From Bacteroidia bacterium (GTDB lineage Bacteria > Bacteroidota > Bacteroidia > Bacteroidales > Prolixibacteraceae), in the NCBI GenBank assembly GCA_025358395.1, contig JANYJT010000159.1:1-35124 (forward strand): a stretch of DNA of 35,124 nucleotides. Reading direction: 5' to 3'. The notes beneath the pieces are model-generated. The model did not search any database, was not told the origin of the DNA, and saw only the letters and a list, made by a program, of their open reading frames with translations. The first letter of the stretch is position 1. The number at the start of each line of letters is the position of its first letter. Below, one piece after another: positions 1-7,983 of the stretch. Both the position numbers and the translations under genes were made by a program.

Positions 1-1
1 T

Positions 2-9
2 TACGTTTG
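2..9 (+). promoter_or_regulatory. possible -7 promoter element upstream of the LacI-type regulator
   Basis: TACGTTTG fits the Bacteroidetes -7 consensus TAnnTTTG. The matching -33 element would lie outside the window, so it cannot be checked. Use of this site would give a leader of roughly 140 bases before the regulator gene. The rest of the first 150 bases is T-rich and otherwise unremarkable. A second CpG-centred imperfect palindrome, ACTAACGTTTGT at 136-147, lies just before the start codon and could be an autoregulatory operator; this is weak inference. Confidence 0.25.
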
Positions 10-152
10 CATCAAATATGTTTTACAACATGCTTTTGTTTTTTTTATGCTTTTTTATGTTTTCCGGCAACGTTACATCAAACATTCTGGCATATTGTTT
101 GAAAATTGATTAACTTCCCACTTTGAAATAACCCAACTAACGTTTGTCTTCC

Positions 153-1169
153 ATGAGTAGTCCGATTACGATCAAAGACATCGCTAAGGCACTGAATATC
201 TCTCCTTCTACCGTCTCAAGAGCCCTGAAGGATCATCCGGATATCAGCAGGGAGACCAAAGACGCCGTAAATAGCCTGGCCGCCAAACTCAGGTACAAAC
301 CCAATGCAGTGGCATTATCACTGAAGAACAGCAGAACCAACACTATTGGAGTCATTGTTCCGGAAATAGTTCACTTTTTTTTCTCATCTGTCATCAGCGG
401 AATCGAAGATGTTGCCTATGATGCAGGGTACAATGTCATGGTTTGTCAATCGAATGAAAGGTATGCCCGCGAAATCATCAATGCCCAGGCTCTCGACTCC
501 AATCGTGTAGAAGGAGCGCTGGTATCTATTTCTAAAGAGACGCACGATTTTTCGCATCTTTTGTACCTAGAAGAAAATGGAACTCCACTCGTTTTTTTTG
601 ACAGGGCGCCTGAGGATCTTGATGTCGATAAAGTCATCATTGACGATCGCAAAGCCGCCTACAATGCCACCACATACCTGATTGAAACCGGTTGCAAGCG
701 AATTGCCCACCTTGCGGCACCGCAAACCCTCGGTATAGGTTTCCAGCGTATGGCAGGGTATAAACAAGCACTTGCTGACCATGGTATTCCCTACCGTGAA
801 GATTGGGTCATTGTAGCCGATTCATTTGAGCTGGCAGGGGATGCGACCCGACACCTGATGCACCTTCCTACCCCACCCGATGCCATCTTTGCCGTGAACG
901 ACATGACCGCTGTCGGCGCCATGAAGACCCTTCAACGCATGTCTATTCCTGTTCCGCAAAAAGTGGCCATCATCGGTTTTACGGCTGGATTCTTTTCGGA
1001 CATTACGACTCCAACCTTGAGTTCTGTCGACCAACATGGATACGAGATGGGTGTGGAAGCCGCAAAGCTCCTGCTTCAGCGAATCGAAAAACCCGCTGAA
1101 GGCAACCATAAAACCCAATACATCGATACGCATCTGGTAATTCGGGAATCTACGAAAAGGAAGAGTTAA
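153..1169 (+). CDS. LacI-family transcriptional regulator of the maltose/alpha-glucan cluster
   Basis: This is a DNA-binding sugar-responsive repressor or activator of the LacI/GalR family. The N-terminal helix-turn-helix is clear (ITIKDIAKALNISPSTVSRA), followed by the hinge region with RYKPNAVALSLK and a periplasmic-binding-protein-like effector domain beginning at TNTIGVIVPEI. Length, about 338 residues, is normal for the family. I start it at the ATG at 153; an in-frame TTG at 144 adds three residues and is less likely. It lies just upstream of, and in the same direction as, a maltose importer, a maltose phosphorylase and an amylase, so regulation of that cluster by maltose or a related sugar is the natural inference. 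The effector itself cannot be read from the sequence. Confidence 0.93.
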   Translation: MSSPITIKDIAKALNISPSTVSRALKDHPDISRETKDAVNSLAAKLRYKPNAVALSLKNSRTNTIGVIVPEIVHFFFSSVISGIEDVAYDAGYNVMVCQSNERYAREIINAQALDSNRVEGALVSISKETHDFSHLLYLEENGTPLVFFDRAPEDLDVDKVIIDDRKAAYNATTYLIETGCKRIAHLAAPQTLGIGFQRMAGYKQALADHGIPYREDWVIVADSFELAGDATRHLMHLPTPPDAIFAVNDMTAVGAMKTLQRMSIPVPQKVAIIGFTAGFFSDITTPTLSSVDQHGYEMGVEAAKLLLQRIEKPAEGNHKTQYIDTHLVIRESTKRKS

Positions 1170-1195
1170 GACTACAATGTTAAAAAGCATGAAAA

Positions 1196-1228
1196 TTTGC
1201 TTTTTATTTAATTCTTTTTATACGTTTG
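1196..1228 (+). promoter_or_regulatory. candidate promoter of the maltose operon
   Basis: TTTG at 1196-1199 is followed 21 bases later by TACGTTTG at 1221-1228, matching the Bacteroidetes -33/-7 arrangement (spacer slightly longer than the usual 19 or so). It lies in the 245-base gap between the regulator and the importer and would start an RNA with a leader of about 180 bases. Assignment rests on consensus matching only. Confidence 0.4.
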
Positions 1229-1276
1229 TACCGAAAATCATTTTATTTAGTCCTTTTCTAAGATCGGGTTCGTTCG

Positions 1277-1286
1277 GACTCGAGTC
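1277..1286. promoter_or_regulatory. perfect CpG-centred palindrome, candidate LacI-family operator
   Basis: GACTCGAGTC is a perfect 10-base palindrome with a central CpG. LacI-family operators are typically even palindromes centred on CpG. It lies about 50 bases downstream of the candidate promoter and upstream of the importer gene, a position suited to roadblock repression. No second copy was found in this window, so the assignment is tentative. Confidence 0.3.
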
Positions 1287-1414
1287 TCCCTTTGCTATAC
1301 TGCCATTTCAATTGCTGGTATTTTGAAGATCAAAATGTCCGGCAAGTCTCTTTTTTCAATTCAATTGAGAAAGAATTCTCAGTTTTTAATTGACTAATTA
1401 AACCATTGATTGTT

Positions 1415-2743
1415 ATGGCAAAAAAACCAACCTTATCGTTTTGGCAAATCTGGAACATGAGTTTCGGATTTATGGGCGTACAAATCGGCTATTCGCTGCA
1501 AAACGGCAATACCAGCAGGATACTATCCGCTCTGGGTTCAGATGTAGGTCATCTGAGCTATTTCTGGCTGGCCGCACCTTTGGCAGGATTGATCGTTCAA
1601 CCGATCATCGGACTCTCAAGCGACAAAACCTGGACCCGCCTGGGAAGAAGAATCCCATTCATTCTGGCAGGAGCCATTGTCTCAGCCCTCGCGATGTTCT
1701 TTATGCCGAACTCAGAATTTTTTACCCATTTGGTTCCGGCATTGTTTTTTGGTGCAGCAATGTTGCTCTTGATGGACACCTCCTTCAATGTCACCATGCA
1801 ACCATTTCGCTCTCTGGTAGGAGACATGGTTTCGGAAGAACAGCGTAACATCGGGTTTTCGACACAAGCATTTTTGATAAATGCCGGTGCTGTAGTTGGA
1901 TCAATTCTGCCATTTTTGCTTACCTGGCTTGGCGTTTCCAATGTTCCTAATCCGGGTGAAAAGGTTGCTTCATCGGTCATTTGGGCCTTTTATATTGGTG
2001 GAGGTGCACTCCTGGTTACTGTCCTTTGGACCAGTTTCACCACTAAGGAGTATACACCTGCAGAACATGCCTTATACAATAACCTTAAAGAAAAAGATAA
2101 GAAGAAAAGCTCATTTCTTACCTTGTTAAAAGATACCCCCAAGACCATGCTGCAACTTGCCTTCGTGCAATTTTTCTCCTGGTTTTCGCTATTTATGATG
2201 TGGGTCTATACCACACCTGCCATTGCCCAAAATGTATGGAATACCCTACCGGGAGATGCAACCTCACCGGCATTTAATGAAGCAGGGAACTGGGTCGGTA
2301 TCATTTTTGCCGCCTACAGTGTCTTTGGAGCACTATTTTCACTTGTCATGGCAAGTCTGGCCACCCGCTTCGGCCGTAAACCAATCTACCTTTCAGCATT
2401 GGTTGCAGGTGGATTGGGATTGCTGTCGATCGTCTTTGTCAAAGACCAATATGGCCTGATCGTCTCCATGGTTGGAGTGGGAATTGCGTGGGCTGCCATT
2501 CTGGCCATGCCTTACGCGATGTTGTCCGCTTCACTGCCGGCAGATAAAATGGGCGTTTACATGGGTATATTTAATGCAACCATCACCATACCTCAGATCA
2601 CCGCAGGGCTTCTTGGAGGAATCCTCTATTCCCTGCTTGGAGGACAAGCCGTTTACATGCTCGGACTCGCCGGGATTTGTATGATCATAGCTGGTGTCTC
2701 TGTCATTTTCATCAAAGAACATCAAATTGTTAAAGAGAATTAA
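1415..2743 (+). CDS. MFS sugar (maltose-type) transporter
   Basis: This is an inner-membrane importer of the major facilitator superfamily, about 442 residues with about twelve hydrophobic segments. The first cytoplasmic loop carries SDKTWTRLGRRIPFILAG, the form of the MFS loop 2-3 motif seen in the SLC45/sucrose- and maltose-transporter branch, and a second copy-like motif (ATRFGRKPIY) sits in the second half, as expected for the twofold repeat. The ATG at 1415 is preferred over the upstream TTG at 1406. The next gene, pgmB, starts 2 bases after its stop, so the two are surely cotranscribed. With GH65 maltose phosphorylase downstream, maltose or short malto-oligosaccharides are the most likely substrate; the family alone does not prove it. 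Confidence 0.9.
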   Translation: MAKKPTLSFWQIWNMSFGFMGVQIGYSLQNGNTSRILSALGSDVGHLSYFWLAAPLAGLIVQPIIGLSSDKTWTRLGRRIPFILAGAIVSALAMFFMPNSEFFTHLVPALFFGAAMLLLMDTSFNVTMQPFRSLVGDMVSEEQRNIGFSTQAFLINAGAVVGSILPFLLTWLGVSNVPNPGEKVASSVIWAFYIGGGALLVTVLWTSFTTKEYTPAEHALYNNLKEKDKKKSSFLTLLKDTPKTMLQLAFVQFFSWFSLFMMWVYTTPAIAQNVWNTLPGDATSPAFNEAGNWVGIIFAAYSVFGALFSLVMASLATRFGRKPIYLSALVAGGLGLLSIVFVKDQYGLIVSMVGVGIAWAAILAMPYAMLSASLPADKMGVYMGIFNATITIPQITAGLLGGILYSLLGGQAVYMLGLAGICMIIAGVSVIFIKEHQIVKEN

Positions 2744-2745
2744 AA

Positions 2746-3399
2746 GTGAAGATTAAAGCCTGCCTGTTTGACCTTGATGGCGTCATCGTTGACACTGCCA
2801 AATACCACTTTATTGCCTGGAAAGAGATGGCCGTAGAGTTGGGTTTTGACTTTTCCGAAGATGACAATGAATTGCTCAAAGGTGTGAGCAGGATGCGCTC
2901 TCTGGAGATCCTTCTGGGTATTGGAAAAATTACCAAATCTGATGAGGAAAAACTGATTCTTGCTGAGCGCAAAAATAAACGATACCTCGAATACGTCCAT
3001 CAAATGACCGATGAAGAAATCTTACCTGGAGTCACAAGATTTCTAAACGATCTTAAATGCAATGGAATGCTCATTGCCCTGGGTTCTGCCAGTAAAAATG
3101 CACCACTGATTCTCGATCGCATTCATCTGAAAGAACAATTTGATGCAATCGTTGACGGCAACTCAGTATCCAAAGCTAAACCGGATCCCGAAGTCTTTCT
3201 GACCTGTGCCCGTTTATTGAAGGTTGAACCTGCGGCTTGCCTGGTATTTGAGGATGCACAGGCAGGAATCGAGGCCGCCCGGAACGGCGGGATGAAGGTA
3301 ATCGGAGTGGGTTCACCGGATAATCTCTCCTTCGCCGACCATTATATTCCCGGGTTTAAAAAATTGGACTTCGAATTATTGTCAAAATGGTACTTGTAA
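2746..3399 (+). CDS. pgmB: beta-phosphoglucomutase
   Basis: It converts beta-D-glucose-1-phosphate, the product of inverting maltose phosphorylases, to glucose-6-phosphate in the cytoplasm. It is a HAD-superfamily enzyme of 217 residues, the normal size. Motif 1 is FDLDGVIVDTAKYH, with nucleophile Asp9 and general acid/base Asp11, and His21 in the cap-signalling position typical of beta-PGM. GSASKNAP supplies the motif 2 serine, KAKPDPEVF the motif 3 lysine and VFEDAQAGIEAA the motif 4 acidic pair. The start is GTG at 2746, only 2 bases after the importer stop; no better ATG exists near the conserved N-terminus. It pairs metabolically with the GH65 gene that follows. Confidence 0.94.
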   Translation: MKIKACLFDLDGVIVDTAKYHFIAWKEMAVELGFDFSEDDNELLKGVSRMRSLEILLGIGKITKSDEEKLILAERKNKRYLEYVHQMTDEEILPGVTRFLNDLKCNGMLIALGSASKNAPLILDRIHLKEQFDAIVDGNSVSKAKPDPEVFLTCARLLKVEPAACLVFEDAQAGIEAARNGGMKVIGVGSPDNLSFADHYIPGFKKLDFELLSKWYL

Positions 3400-3400
3400 A

Positions 3401-3526
3401 AGACATGAGATATGAGACATGAGACATGAGACATGAGACATGAGACATGAGATATGAGATATGAGACATGAGACATGAGACATGAGACATGAGATATGAG
3501 ACATGAGACATGAGACATGAGATATG
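3401..3526. repeat. 18-unit heptamer tandem array (AGACATG / AGATATG)
   Basis: There are eighteen uninterrupted 7-base units: thirteen AGACATG and five AGATATG (units 2, 8, 9, 14 and 18). It starts one base after the pgmB stop codon and ends about 70 bases before the GH65 start, so it would be transcribed inside the maltose operon. On the + strand every unit contains ATGA. From each ATG the reading frame runs five codons to a TGA that overlaps the ATG two units further on. On the minus strand the array stays open and produces a spurious low-complexity reading frame. It is a simple-sequence locus likely to change length by slippage. Confidence 0.95.
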
Positions 3527-3598
3527 AGTTTGAAGTGGAGCCGGGCTAAAAGCTAATAGCCAAATGCTTAATGAAAAAGAATCGTAAAATAATTGGAA

Positions 3599-5911
3599 AT
3601 GAAGGATTACATCGTACATGACGGATGGAAAATCATTGAAGAGGGATTTCATCCTGACCACAATAAAATCACGGAGAGCCTGATGAGCCTGGGTAACGGG
3701 CGAATGGGGCATCGTGCCAATTTCGAGGAGAAGTATTCCGGTCTCACCCTTCCGGGAAGCTACGTCGCAGGTGTTTACTACCCTGATAAAACCCGGGTGG
3801 GCTGGTGGAAAAATGGTTATCCTGAATATTTTGCCAAAGTACTCAATGCCGCTAACTGGATTGGTATCGATATCAGAATTGGAACTACCGTGTTGGATTT
3901 GAATAAATGTAAAGTATTGAGCTTCAGTCGAGAACTCGATATGCTCAACGGAATGCTCCTTCGAACTTTCACCGCCGAACTTTCTGATGGCAATCAAGTA
4001 AAAGTAACCACACAACGCTTTGTAAGCATTGCACATTCCGAAACCGGTGCCATCAGATATACCCTCGAAGCGTTGAATTTCACTGAGAAAATTACTTTGT
4101 CCCCCTACCTCAATTTCGATGTAATCAATGCAGATGCCAACTACGACGAAAAATTCTGGGACGAGGTAAACAAATCTGTTTCACACGGAGAAGGATATAT
4201 CACTGCGGAAGTAAGAAAAACCTTCTTCCAGGTATGTACCGGTATGAAATTTAAACTATTAAAGAACGGAGAGAACATTCGTTTTCATGCCGATCTGGAA
4301 GAGCGTCAAAAATATGTTTCAAACATTGTCACCATTCCGGTGGTGCCGGGGGACAGAATCACCATCGAAAAATACGGTGTCTGTCTCTCATCTGAATACT
4401 GCGCGAAAAATAAGTTAAACGAATCCGCAACCCAGCACCTGAATACCGCATTTAAACGCGGTTACGACAGGATGTTGCAGGACCATGCGGATCTATGGCA
4501 CAAAAAATGGGAAACCAGCGACATCCTGATCAAAGGAGATGTGGCCGCCCAACAAGGTATTCGCTTTAATATATTCCAGTTGCAACAAACCTATACCGGA
4601 GAAGACGAACGACTCAATATTGGGCCAAAAGGATTTACCGGAGAGAAATATGGTGGCTCAACGTACTGGGACACAGAAGCTTATTGCATTCCATTCTACC
4701 TTGCCACAGCTCCTCCAAAAGTAGCTCAGAACCTCCTCTCTTACCGACACAAGCATTTGCTGAAAGCCATAGAAAACGCCGAAAAACTGGGGTTTAATAG
4801 TGGCGCAGCACTCTATCCAATGGTAACTATGAACGGCGAAGAGTGCCATAATGAATGGGAAATCACCTTCGAGGAGATTCACCGGAATGGAGCCATCGCC
4901 TTCGCCATTTACGACTATATCCGCTACACCGGGGATACCGGTTACTTACTGCCAAAAGGATTTGAGGTGCTGCTTGGCATCTCCCGATTCTGGGCGCAGA
5001 GGGTAAATTGGTCGGCCGACAAGCAAAAATATGTGATGCTTGGAGTTACTGGTCCGAACGAGTATGAAAACAATGTCAGCAACAACTTTCACACCAACCG
5101 CATTGCTCAGTGGACACTGAAATACACCCTCGAAGTGGTTGATCAGCTTAAGAAAGAACATCCCAAAGCATTTACGCAATTAAAGGCAAAATGGAACTTT
5201 GACGAAGAGACCGAAACCAACCGCTGGATAGACATAGCCGAAAAAATCTATTTTGCTTACGATTCTTCAAGGGATATTTATCTGCAGCAGGACGGCTTTC
5301 TGGACAAAGAACTGATTCCTGCTTCTGAATTGCCTAAAAATGAACGTCCTCTTAACCAACACTGGTCGTGGGACAGAATTCTGCGATCGCCATACATCAA
5401 GCAAGCTGATACGCTTCAAAGCCTCTTCCTTTTCGAAAACGAATATGATAAGGTATTGATCAAACGTCACTTCGATTTCTATGAACCTCTGACAGTTCAT
5501 GAATCCTCCCTTTCTCCTTGTATTCACACGATTCTGGCCTCATCGATCGGCTATCATGCGAAGGCTTACGAACTTTATTTGCGTACTTCCCGACTTGATC
5601 TCGACGATTACAACAACGATACTGAAGACGGCTGCCACATCACTTCGATGGGTGGCACCTGGATGTCCTTTGTTCAAGGCTTTGGCGGCATGAGGATTAA
5701 AAATGACCATCTTCATTTCGCACCCATCCTGCCCGAAAAGTGGGAAGGCTATTCATTCCGCATAAGTTTCAGAAATGCGATCATCAAAATTGAGGTTAAC
5801 AAAAATGAGATCATCCTTGAAAACCATGCTTCCTTCGAAATAGTGGTAAGTATATATGAGAAAGACATGACTTTAGCCCCTAATGGTCAAATAATAACTC
5901 AACTTAAATAA
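3599..5911 (+). CDS. GH65 family glycoside phosphorylase, probably maltose phosphorylase
   Basis: This cytoplasmic enzyme would phosphorolyse maltose to glucose and beta-glucose-1-phosphate. Its 771 residues match the family's usual 750-800. The N-terminal beta-sandwich (from DGWKIIEEGFHPDHNKITES) is followed by the (alpha/alpha)6 barrel. The catalytic general acid is Glu488 in VTGPNEYENN, and the GGSTYWDTEAYCIPFY and NHPxxE-like regions of maltose phosphorylases are recognisable. The C-terminal part TSMGGTWMSFVQGFGGMR is the usual GH65 signature. The start is ATG at 3599 (an in-frame TTG two codons upstream is less likely). There is no signal peptide. Kojibiose or trehalose phosphorylase activity cannot be excluded, but the transporter, pgmB and amylase context favours maltose. 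Confidence 0.93.
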   Translation: MKDYIVHDGWKIIEEGFHPDHNKITESLMSLGNGRMGHRANFEEKYSGLTLPGSYVAGVYYPDKTRVGWWKNGYPEYFAKVLNAANWIGIDIRIGTTVLDLNKCKVLSFSRELDMLNGMLLRTFTAELSDGNQVKVTTQRFVSIAHSETGAIRYTLEALNFTEKITLSPYLNFDVINADANYDEKFWDEVNKSVSHGEGYITAEVRKTFFQVCTGMKFKLLKNGENIRFHADLEERQKYVSNIVTIPVVPGDRITIEKYGVCLSSEYCAKNKLNESATQHLNTAFKRGYDRMLQDHADLWHKKWETSDILIKGDVAAQQGIRFNIFQLQQTYTGEDERLNIGPKGFTGEKYGGSTYWDTEAYCIPFYLATAPPKVAQNLLSYRHKHLLKAIENAEKLGFNSGAALYPMVTMNGEECHNEWEITFEEIHRNGAIAFAIYDYIRYTGDTGYLLPKGFEVLLGISRFWAQRVNWSADKQKYVMLGVTGPNEYENNVSNNFHTNRIAQWTLKYTLEVVDQLKKEHPKAFTQLKAKWNFDEETETNRWIDIAEKIYFAYDSSRDIYLQQDGFLDKELIPASELPKNERPLNQHWSWDRILRSPYIKQADTLQSLFLFENEYDKVLIKRHFDFYEPLTVHESSLSPCIHTILASSIGYHAKAYELYLRTSRLDLDDYNNDTEDGCHITSMGGTWMSFVQGFGGMRIKNDHLHFAPILPEKWEGYSFRISFRNAIIKIEVNKNEIILENHASFEIVVSIYEKDMTLAPNGQIITQLK

Positions 5912-5918
5912 AGATAAA

Positions 5919-7784
5919 ATGAGTAAATTAAAACTTCTATTGCAGGTCGCCATTCTGATGCTTTTCTGCACTTCTGCATTTGCCGCCAAGAATGTTCAGA
6001 AACCGATGCTGGAGCGCATAGAGCCCTCATTCTGGTGGGTAGGATTTAAAAATCATGATCTTCAATTGCTGGTTCATGGAGATCAAATCTCAACGACCAA
6101 ACCTGTTCTGAAATACGATGGAGTCGTCCTGGAATCTGTGCTTTCCGTTGAAAATCCGAATTATCTATTCCTCAACCTAAAGCTGGCAGAAAATACCCTT
6201 CCGGGGAAGTTCGATATCCGGTTTATGCTGAAGGATAAGGTCATCCTGACTTATACTTATGAGCTAAAAGCCCGCGAGGCCGGTTCGGCCAACCGGACTG
6301 GATTCAATAGTTCTGATGTTCTTTACTTGATTATGCCCGACCGCTTTGCCAATGGCGATCCGTCGAACGACAGCAAACCGGAAATGGCCGACAAACTCAA
6401 CAAGGCCGACCAATATGGCCGCCATGGAGGAGATATCAAAGGGATGCTCGACCATCTTGATTATGTAGCAGATCAGGGCTACACTGCACTCTGGTTGAAT
6501 CCTGTTCTTGAAAATGACATGCCGCATGCATCATATCATGGTTATGCCACCACCGACTTTTATCGTGTCGACCGTCGTTATGGCAGCAACGAAGATTACC
6601 GCCAATTGGCCATAGCCGCACAAAAGAAAGGGGTAAAAATGATCATGGACATGATCTTTAACCACTGCGGCACCGGCCACTGGTGGATGAAAGATCTCCC
6701 CACCAGCGACTGGCTAAACGGTGATGGGAAAGTAATTACCAACCACCGCAAATCTGTTCAGCAGGATCCTTATGCTTCACAAGCCGACAAAGATGAATTC
6801 CACAATGGCTGGTTCGTACCTTCTATGCCGGACCTGAATCAGAAAAACCCGCTCATGGCGAGATACCTGATCCAAAATTCCATCTGGTGGATCGAATTCG
6901 TCGGACTTTCCGGCATCCGCATGGATACTTACCCGTATCCCGACCCGAACATGATGGCCGAATGGACCCGTGAAGTAATGATCGAATATCCTAATTTCAA
7001 CATCGTTGGAGAAGAGTGGAATACAAATCAGGTTCAGGTGGCTTACTGGCAAAGGGGGAGAGTCAATCCGGATGGTTATCGCTCATACATGCCCAGCTTG
7101 ATGGATTTCCCTCTTCAGGATGGCCTCGTCAAAGCTTTCAGCGAAAAAGAGGGATGGAGCGAAGGAATCAACCGGTTGTATGACGTTTTGGCGCTCGATT
7201 TCATCTATCCCGATCCCAAGAATTTGGTGGTATTTGCCGACAACCACGATACAGAACGATTTTTTACGGCCATCCGCGAAGACTTCAATAAATACAAGAT
7301 GGCCATGGCCTATCTGATGACCATCCGGGGCATCCCCCAAATCTATTATGGAAGCGACATCCTGATGACAGGCAGAAAAAGCGATGGCGATGGCAACCTG
7401 CGCAAAGATTTTCCGGGAGGCTGGGCTGGTGATAAAATAAATGCCTTTACCGGCGAGGGATTAACCGCCCAACAAAAAGAGGCCCAGCAATATCTGAAGA
7501 AATTGATCACCTGGCGAAAAGGCAAAGATGTGATTCACAATGGCAAAATGCTTCACTATCTGCCCAAAGAGGGAGTTTATGCCTTCTTCCGCTACAATGA
7601 GAAAGAGAACATCATGGTAATTTTCAACAATAGCGCTGAGGAAAAACCTTTTAAGGCCGCTCACTACAACGAAGGTCTTAAAGGAGCATCAAAAGGGTTT
7701 GATGTGGTTTCCGGCAAAAAGATCGATGATCTCGCTTCCTTGAAATTACCTGCATATTCTGCCATGATCGTGGAACTTAAATGA
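5919..7784 (+). CDS. exported GH13 alpha-amylase / neopullulanase-type enzyme (SusA-like)
   Basis: It should hydrolyse alpha-1,4-glucans in the periplasm. A type I signal peptide (KLLLQVAILMLFCTSAFA) ends near residue 23. Residues of roughly 25-125 look like the N-terminal Ig-like domain of cyclomaltodextrinase-type enzymes. The catalytic (beta/alpha)8 barrel begins at DVLYLIMPDRFANGDP. Conserved regions are visible: DMIFNHC, GIRMDTYPY with nucleophile Asp336, VGEEWN with acid/base Glu365, and FADNHD with transition-state Asp444. A small C-terminal beta domain closes the protein at residue 621, a usual length for this group. It starts 7 bases after the GH65 stop, so it ends the operon, and a strong terminator follows at 7823. 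Its product would be the maltose used by the upstream genes. Exact subfamily specificity is not determined. Confidence 0.94.
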   Translation: MSKLKLLLQVAILMLFCTSAFAAKNVQKPMLERIEPSFWWVGFKNHDLQLLVHGDQISTTKPVLKYDGVVLESVLSVENPNYLFLNLKLAENTLPGKFDIRFMLKDKVILTYTYELKAREAGSANRTGFNSSDVLYLIMPDRFANGDPSNDSKPEMADKLNKADQYGRHGGDIKGMLDHLDYVADQGYTALWLNPVLENDMPHASYHGYATTDFYRVDRRYGSNEDYRQLAIAAQKKGVKMIMDMIFNHCGTGHWWMKDLPTSDWLNGDGKVITNHRKSVQQDPYASQADKDEFHNGWFVPSMPDLNQKNPLMARYLIQNSIWWIEFVGLSGIRMDTYPYPDPNMMAEWTREVMIEYPNFNIVGEEWNTNQVQVAYWQRGRVNPDGYRSYMPSLMDFPLQDGLVKAFSEKEGWSEGINRLYDVLALDFIYPDPKNLVVFADNHDTERFFTAIREDFNKYKMAMAYLMTIRGIPQIYYGSDILMTGRKSDGDGNLRKDFPGGWAGDKINAFTGEGLTAQQKEAQQYLKKLITWRKGKDVIHNGKMLHYLPKEGVYAFFRYNEKENIMVIFNNSAEEKPFKAAHYNEGLKGASKGFDVVSGKKIDDLASLKLPAYSAMIVELK

Positions 7785-7822
7785 TTTCTGATAGATAGTT
7801 TGATCGTAAAAGTGAACACCGT

Positions 7823-7853
7823 AAAATGGGGGAAGAGATTCTCCCATTTTTTG
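7823..7853 (+). terminator. rho-independent terminator of the maltose operon
   Basis: AAAATGGGGGA at 7823-7833 pairs with TCTCCCATTTT at 7840-7850, an 11-base stem with one G-U pair, followed by further T residues. It lies about 40 bases after the amylase stop codon. Confidence 0.8.
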
Positions 7854-7864
7854 TGGGGTAGTTG

Positions 7865-7894
7865 TTGAAAATCAAAAAATAATATTTACATTTG
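7865..7894 (+). promoter_or_regulatory. promoter of the DUF4143-type ATPase gene
   Basis: TTG at 7865-7867, a 19-base spacer, then TACATTTG at 7887-7894 match the canonical Bacteroidetes -33/-7 promoter closely. Just downstream, CCATGAAA (7896-7903) and TTTCATGG (7925-7932) form an 8-base inverted repeat in the presumed leader. This could be a hairpin or protein-binding site; its role is unknown. Confidence 0.6.
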
Positions 7895-7983
7895 TCCATG
7901 AAATTTTAAATTTTGATTTTAGATTTTCATGGATAAATTACATATTTTACCATGATTTTTTAAACTGATATCAACCATTACAC

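Noticed and set aside
3401..3526. Possible CRISPR array
   Set aside because: The units are only 7 bases and follow each other without spacers.
3356..4036. 226-residue open frame on the minus strand with MSHVSYL-type repeats
   Set aside because: It is the reverse reading of the heptamer array and the start of the GH65 gene. Its repeats are a by-product of the 7-base period and it has no protein-like remainder.
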